A DNA stretch of 64,000 bases from contig JAFCIZ010000007.1 of assembly GCA_017871115.1 (NCBI GenBank), forward strand, positions 682,001 to 746,000, read 5' to 3'. The position numbers and the translations under genes are program-made. The stretch is from Cunninghamella blakesleeana (Eukaryota > Mucoromycota > Mucoromycetes > Mucorales > Cunninghamellaceae). Below the pieces are notes generated by a model. The model was not told the origin of the DNA. It worked only from the letters and a program-made list of their open reading frames with translations, and made no database searches. This document shows positions 60,911-64,000 of the stretch, in pieces; the first letter of the stretch is position 1, and every line of letters begins with the position of its first letter.

Positions 60911-63342
60911 ATGGTAGATGCTAGAGAAGCTGCTGTAGCTAAACTAGCGGAATTATTAAAACACCCTGATGATTTAAATACAAAGATTGGACCTTTGGTA
61001 CGAAAACTAACAAAAGAAAAAGCAACACTTGATGCTCAATTGAACACTGGTGTTCAAACTCAATTAGATAATGTTCAACAAGGTTTAGAAACATTAGATA
61101 TATCGAGCCAAAGTAATGAACATATTAAACAAAATATGAAACGTATCGATAAACTTTGCGGTGAAACTCAGCATATGATTAAAGATTTCCCTCGTATTAA
61201 TCAGGTAGGAATAATAAATATAATTCCATCTATAGAATGTAATAATCATATATTGTATTTTTATTTATACGTATATATATATATATATATATATATTATA
61301 TTTAATTTATTTATATTGATATATTATATTTTATTATTTAGTTATCACAAATTCATAAAAACTTCGTAGCAACACACGAAAAAGTAAAATCTTTTCAAGT
61401 ATTATATCAACAACTTTCTGATGTAGAAAAAATGTTTCGCCCATTACAAGCCGATATTTTTGAACCTCAATCCAACTTACTCCATGTTCATTATAACTTG
61501 TATAAACTGGAAGAGTTTCGTGACCAAACCATGCATCAAGCCCGCGATTCACCCCATGATGTGCTTGTTACTTTGAAAACTTATTTCAAAAGAGTTGATA
61601 TATTATCAGAAGAATTTACTCAACACCTTTGGCAATTAGCAAGAAATATGTTGGCTTTAGTTGATGAAGGGTGTGGCCCAACCATTGTTATCTTAATTAA
61701 AATCATTGAATGTGAGGAAAAAGCAGATGAAAAAGCATTAGCAGCACGTCAAGCACAAGCAACACACCAAGATTTACAACAACGAAATGAAACCTCAGCA
61801 GCACTATCAAATAATAAAAATAATAATAATGTAGTAAAAGATCAAAAATGGAGATTAGCAGAAGGAAATCCTAGAACTATTAAAGCTTACCGTGTAGAAT
61901 TTTTTGAACAGGTACACCAATCCATATTAGAACGCTTTGAACATGAATTACAACCTTATAGAGAATCAGATGATTGGATAGGGGCTTTGGACGCAACAGA
62001 TTTTATTTTTGATGATTTGGAATTAATTTTTGATCAAATTGTACCTAAATTTCCTAAAAAATATAAAATATTTCCTTACTTTGTTTTGGAATACCATCGC
62101 CATGCTTATGATATGTTGAATCATATGGTGGATCAAGAATTGGACGCCGGATCAATTTTACGATTATTACGATTCGTACGCGATTATTATGCAACTATGA
62201 GTACACGTTTGGGTGTGACGGAAGAACTATTGGAACCTCAATTATTAGATGGACAAGAACAATCTTTAGTAAATGAATATTTAAAATTGGTCAAATCTAC
62301 TTTAGCCGATTGGACATCCAACCTCATGTCTTCAGAATCCAAGAAATTCATTCAACGTGATCAACCTCCGGAAGAATTATCAGATGGACAATTTGGAATG
62401 GCGGGTGCAGTTGACTTGTTTCAAATTATTAATCAACAAATTGATGTGGCGGCGGATGCAAATCAAGGCATGCTATTGTATTTGGTAGTAGCAGAATGTA
62501 GTAATGTCATGACTGGTTCACAAGCATTCTGGAGAAAATTATTAGCTACGGAATTAAACCGACAAATTCATCAGCCAAACGAAGCCCCTATGGCCTTTGT
62601 GGAATACACAATTGCTTTAGCCAATGATCAAATGAAATGCGCAGATTTTGCGGATGCTATAGTAGAACGTGTTATACCTATGGTGGAAAGTCGATATAAA
62701 TCACAAACGGAAGAAAAATTAAATGCAACAGTGAATGGATATGAACATATTGCTACATTGGCTAGAGAAGCGCTTTTGGAAGTTACCTTTAATGATATTC
62801 AACCTGTCTTTAATGATTTATTCACTACACGTTGGTATGATCAACCTTTAGTCCCCTCAGTGATTGAAACCATAAGAGATTACTGTGAAGATTTTATGCA
62901 TTTGAATAAACAAATCTTTCATCAACTAGTAAATAATATATTGGACAAATTCTTAAGGCTTTACCTTCAATCTATGCGAAATCGAAAGGCCACCTTTAAA
63001 ATGGAATATTGTTTAGATCGTATTGGAAATGACGTACGGATCTCATTTAATTTCTTTGCTAAATATATCCCTGTGGAAACCTTAGAAGATAAATTTGATG
63101 TATTAGACAAAGTACATACCTTATTGGAAAGTGATCGTAGTATGATTTATCTGCATTACTATACTTTCAGACAAGCTTATCCCGATGTTCCCTTGGCGTT
63201 TATAGAAGATATTCTTGGAAAGCGTGATGATTTAGACAAATCTGCATTAAAAGATATCATGGAAGGTATAAAAGCAAGAGCAAGAGAAAATGAGCCTCAA
63301 GCTGATTCACCTCCTACTATTTTTAGTCGCATCAAGTGGTAA
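60911..63342 (+). CDS. SEC6: Exocyst subunit SEC6 (EXOC3)
   Basis: Sec6 is a subunit of the exocyst, which tethers secretory vesicles to the plasma membrane and contacts the Sec9 SNARE. Exons 60911-61204 and 61342-63342 give 764 aa, similar to human EXOC3 and yeast Sec6. The N-terminal coiled coil runs from VDAREAAVAKLAELL through KSFQVLYQQLSDVEKM. Family blocks are LLHVHYNLYKLEEFRDQTMH, LKTYFKRVDILSEEF, LARNMLALVDEGCGPTIV and IKIIECEEKADE. The C-terminal helical rods include QIFHQLVNNILDKFLRLYLQ and FKMEYCLDRIGNDVRISFNF. An Asn-rich insertion sits near 61800. The start ATG opens the coiled coil with no upstream alternative. The assignment is firm. Confidence 0.92.
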
Positions 63343-64000
63343 AAAAACTTGTCATCGTCAACTTCAATACACCTATCAACACCAATATATATATATATAT
63401 ATTTAAGCCTTTTTTTAAAAAAAAAACACTTGGTCGTACATGATTATTGTTAATATTTTATTATTACTACTCGTTCACACTCTACCATTCATTTTATATA
63501 CTAATAAATTTCTTAATACCCCAATATAATTTTATTTATTACTTCCAAAGATTTTTTTAATGATACAACCACTATATATATTCACTTATTTATAGTATTA
63601 ATAAATTTTTTAACATCCTGAAATATTTTATTTCATTACATATTATATTTTGTTTATTAAATGAAGTTTAATTACTATTATCATTAAAATATTAACTCAT
63701 ATATATGTACCTATAATGATGATAAATTTATTAATACTACAAATTTTTTTCTTCAAGAAACATTATTTTATATATGTATCTATATATTTACTTTCTTTTT
63801 TAAAAAAAAATCAAATATTTAAGTACATATAGCCATCATTAAAATACTTTGTTTATTTTATCATTGTTTACACACTTTACTATTTAAATTTTATTTTATT
63901 TTATATTTATTTCATAATATACAATTTTATTATTATAATTAGATATATATTATATATATATTATACATAAATAAAATTAAATAACAAAAACCCAATTTAT
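63343..64000. other. Downstream AT-rich region to window end
   Basis: This is the 3' flank of SEC6. It is extremely AT-rich, with loosely repeated TTTATTATTACT-like segments and no coding sequence recognised. Confidence 0.6.

Noticed and set aside
63343..64000. Repeated TTTATTATTACT/TATATAT-like blocks that might be a CRISPR or satellite
   Set aside because: The units are irregular, differ in sequence and spacing, and fit generic AT-rich eukaryotic flank.

Overview
The window is eukaryotic nuclear DNA from a very AT-rich fungus. Almost every gene is split by short introns (roughly 60-330 bp, GTAAGT/GTAAAT donors, TAG acceptors), and several encode fungal-type families: a Pil1 eisosome protein, an FSH1 serine hydrolase, URC4 (DUF1688), a Zn2Cys6 regulator and a Dal5-like MFS carrier. 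FHIP and COA8, which Saccharomyces lacks, are also present. Together with the low GC, this suggests an early-diverging filamentous fungus, most plausibly Mucoromycota. That placement is inference; no rRNA or species marker is present. Exon boundaries were worked out by hand from splice signals, reading-frame phase and family motifs, and each full model closes in frame.

Layout. 0-8.5 kb: a 5'-truncated RhoGAP (+), the mitochondrial fission dynamin DNM1 (-), tafazzin (+) and a RidA-like protein (-). 8.7-20 kb: FHIP (-), UTP22 (-), a 1.6 kb gap, then SEN34 (+). 20-31 kb: URC4 (-) head-to-head with an isochorismatase-like hydrolase (+), then COA8 (-), NOP58 (-) and an F-box/XPA-like protein (-). 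30.6-32.6 kb: a long gap that may hold a decayed gene. 32.6-41 kb: FSH1 hydrolase (+), Zn2Cys6 factor (+), MFS permease (-). 41-50 kb: an arrestin (+), a TQ-repeat protein with a RAD51-binding-like motif (+), and PIL1 (-) head-to-head with a claudin/SUR7-like protein (+). 50-64 kb: an ACMSD-like amidohydrolase (-) divergent from the helicase RRP3 (+), ORC4 (-), an HSL-type hydrolase (+) and exocyst SEC6 (+). I find no tRNA, rRNA, CRISPR array or intact transposon.

Most genes are housekeeping: ribosome biogenesis (UTP22, NOP58, RRP3), tRNA splicing (SEN34), replication (ORC4), mitochondria (DNM1, TAZ, COA8) and membrane traffic or cortex (FHIP, SEC6, PIL1, claudin-like). Two proteins stand out. 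The first is an uncharacterised TQ-repeat protein whose C-terminus matches the RAD51-binding motif of RAD51AP1. The second joins an F-box to a zinc finger plus XPA-C-like module. Two head-to-head pairs, PIL1/claudin-like and URC4/isochorismatase-like, may be functionally linked. Many genes contain very small exons (3-26 nt), which automated annotation is likely to miss.
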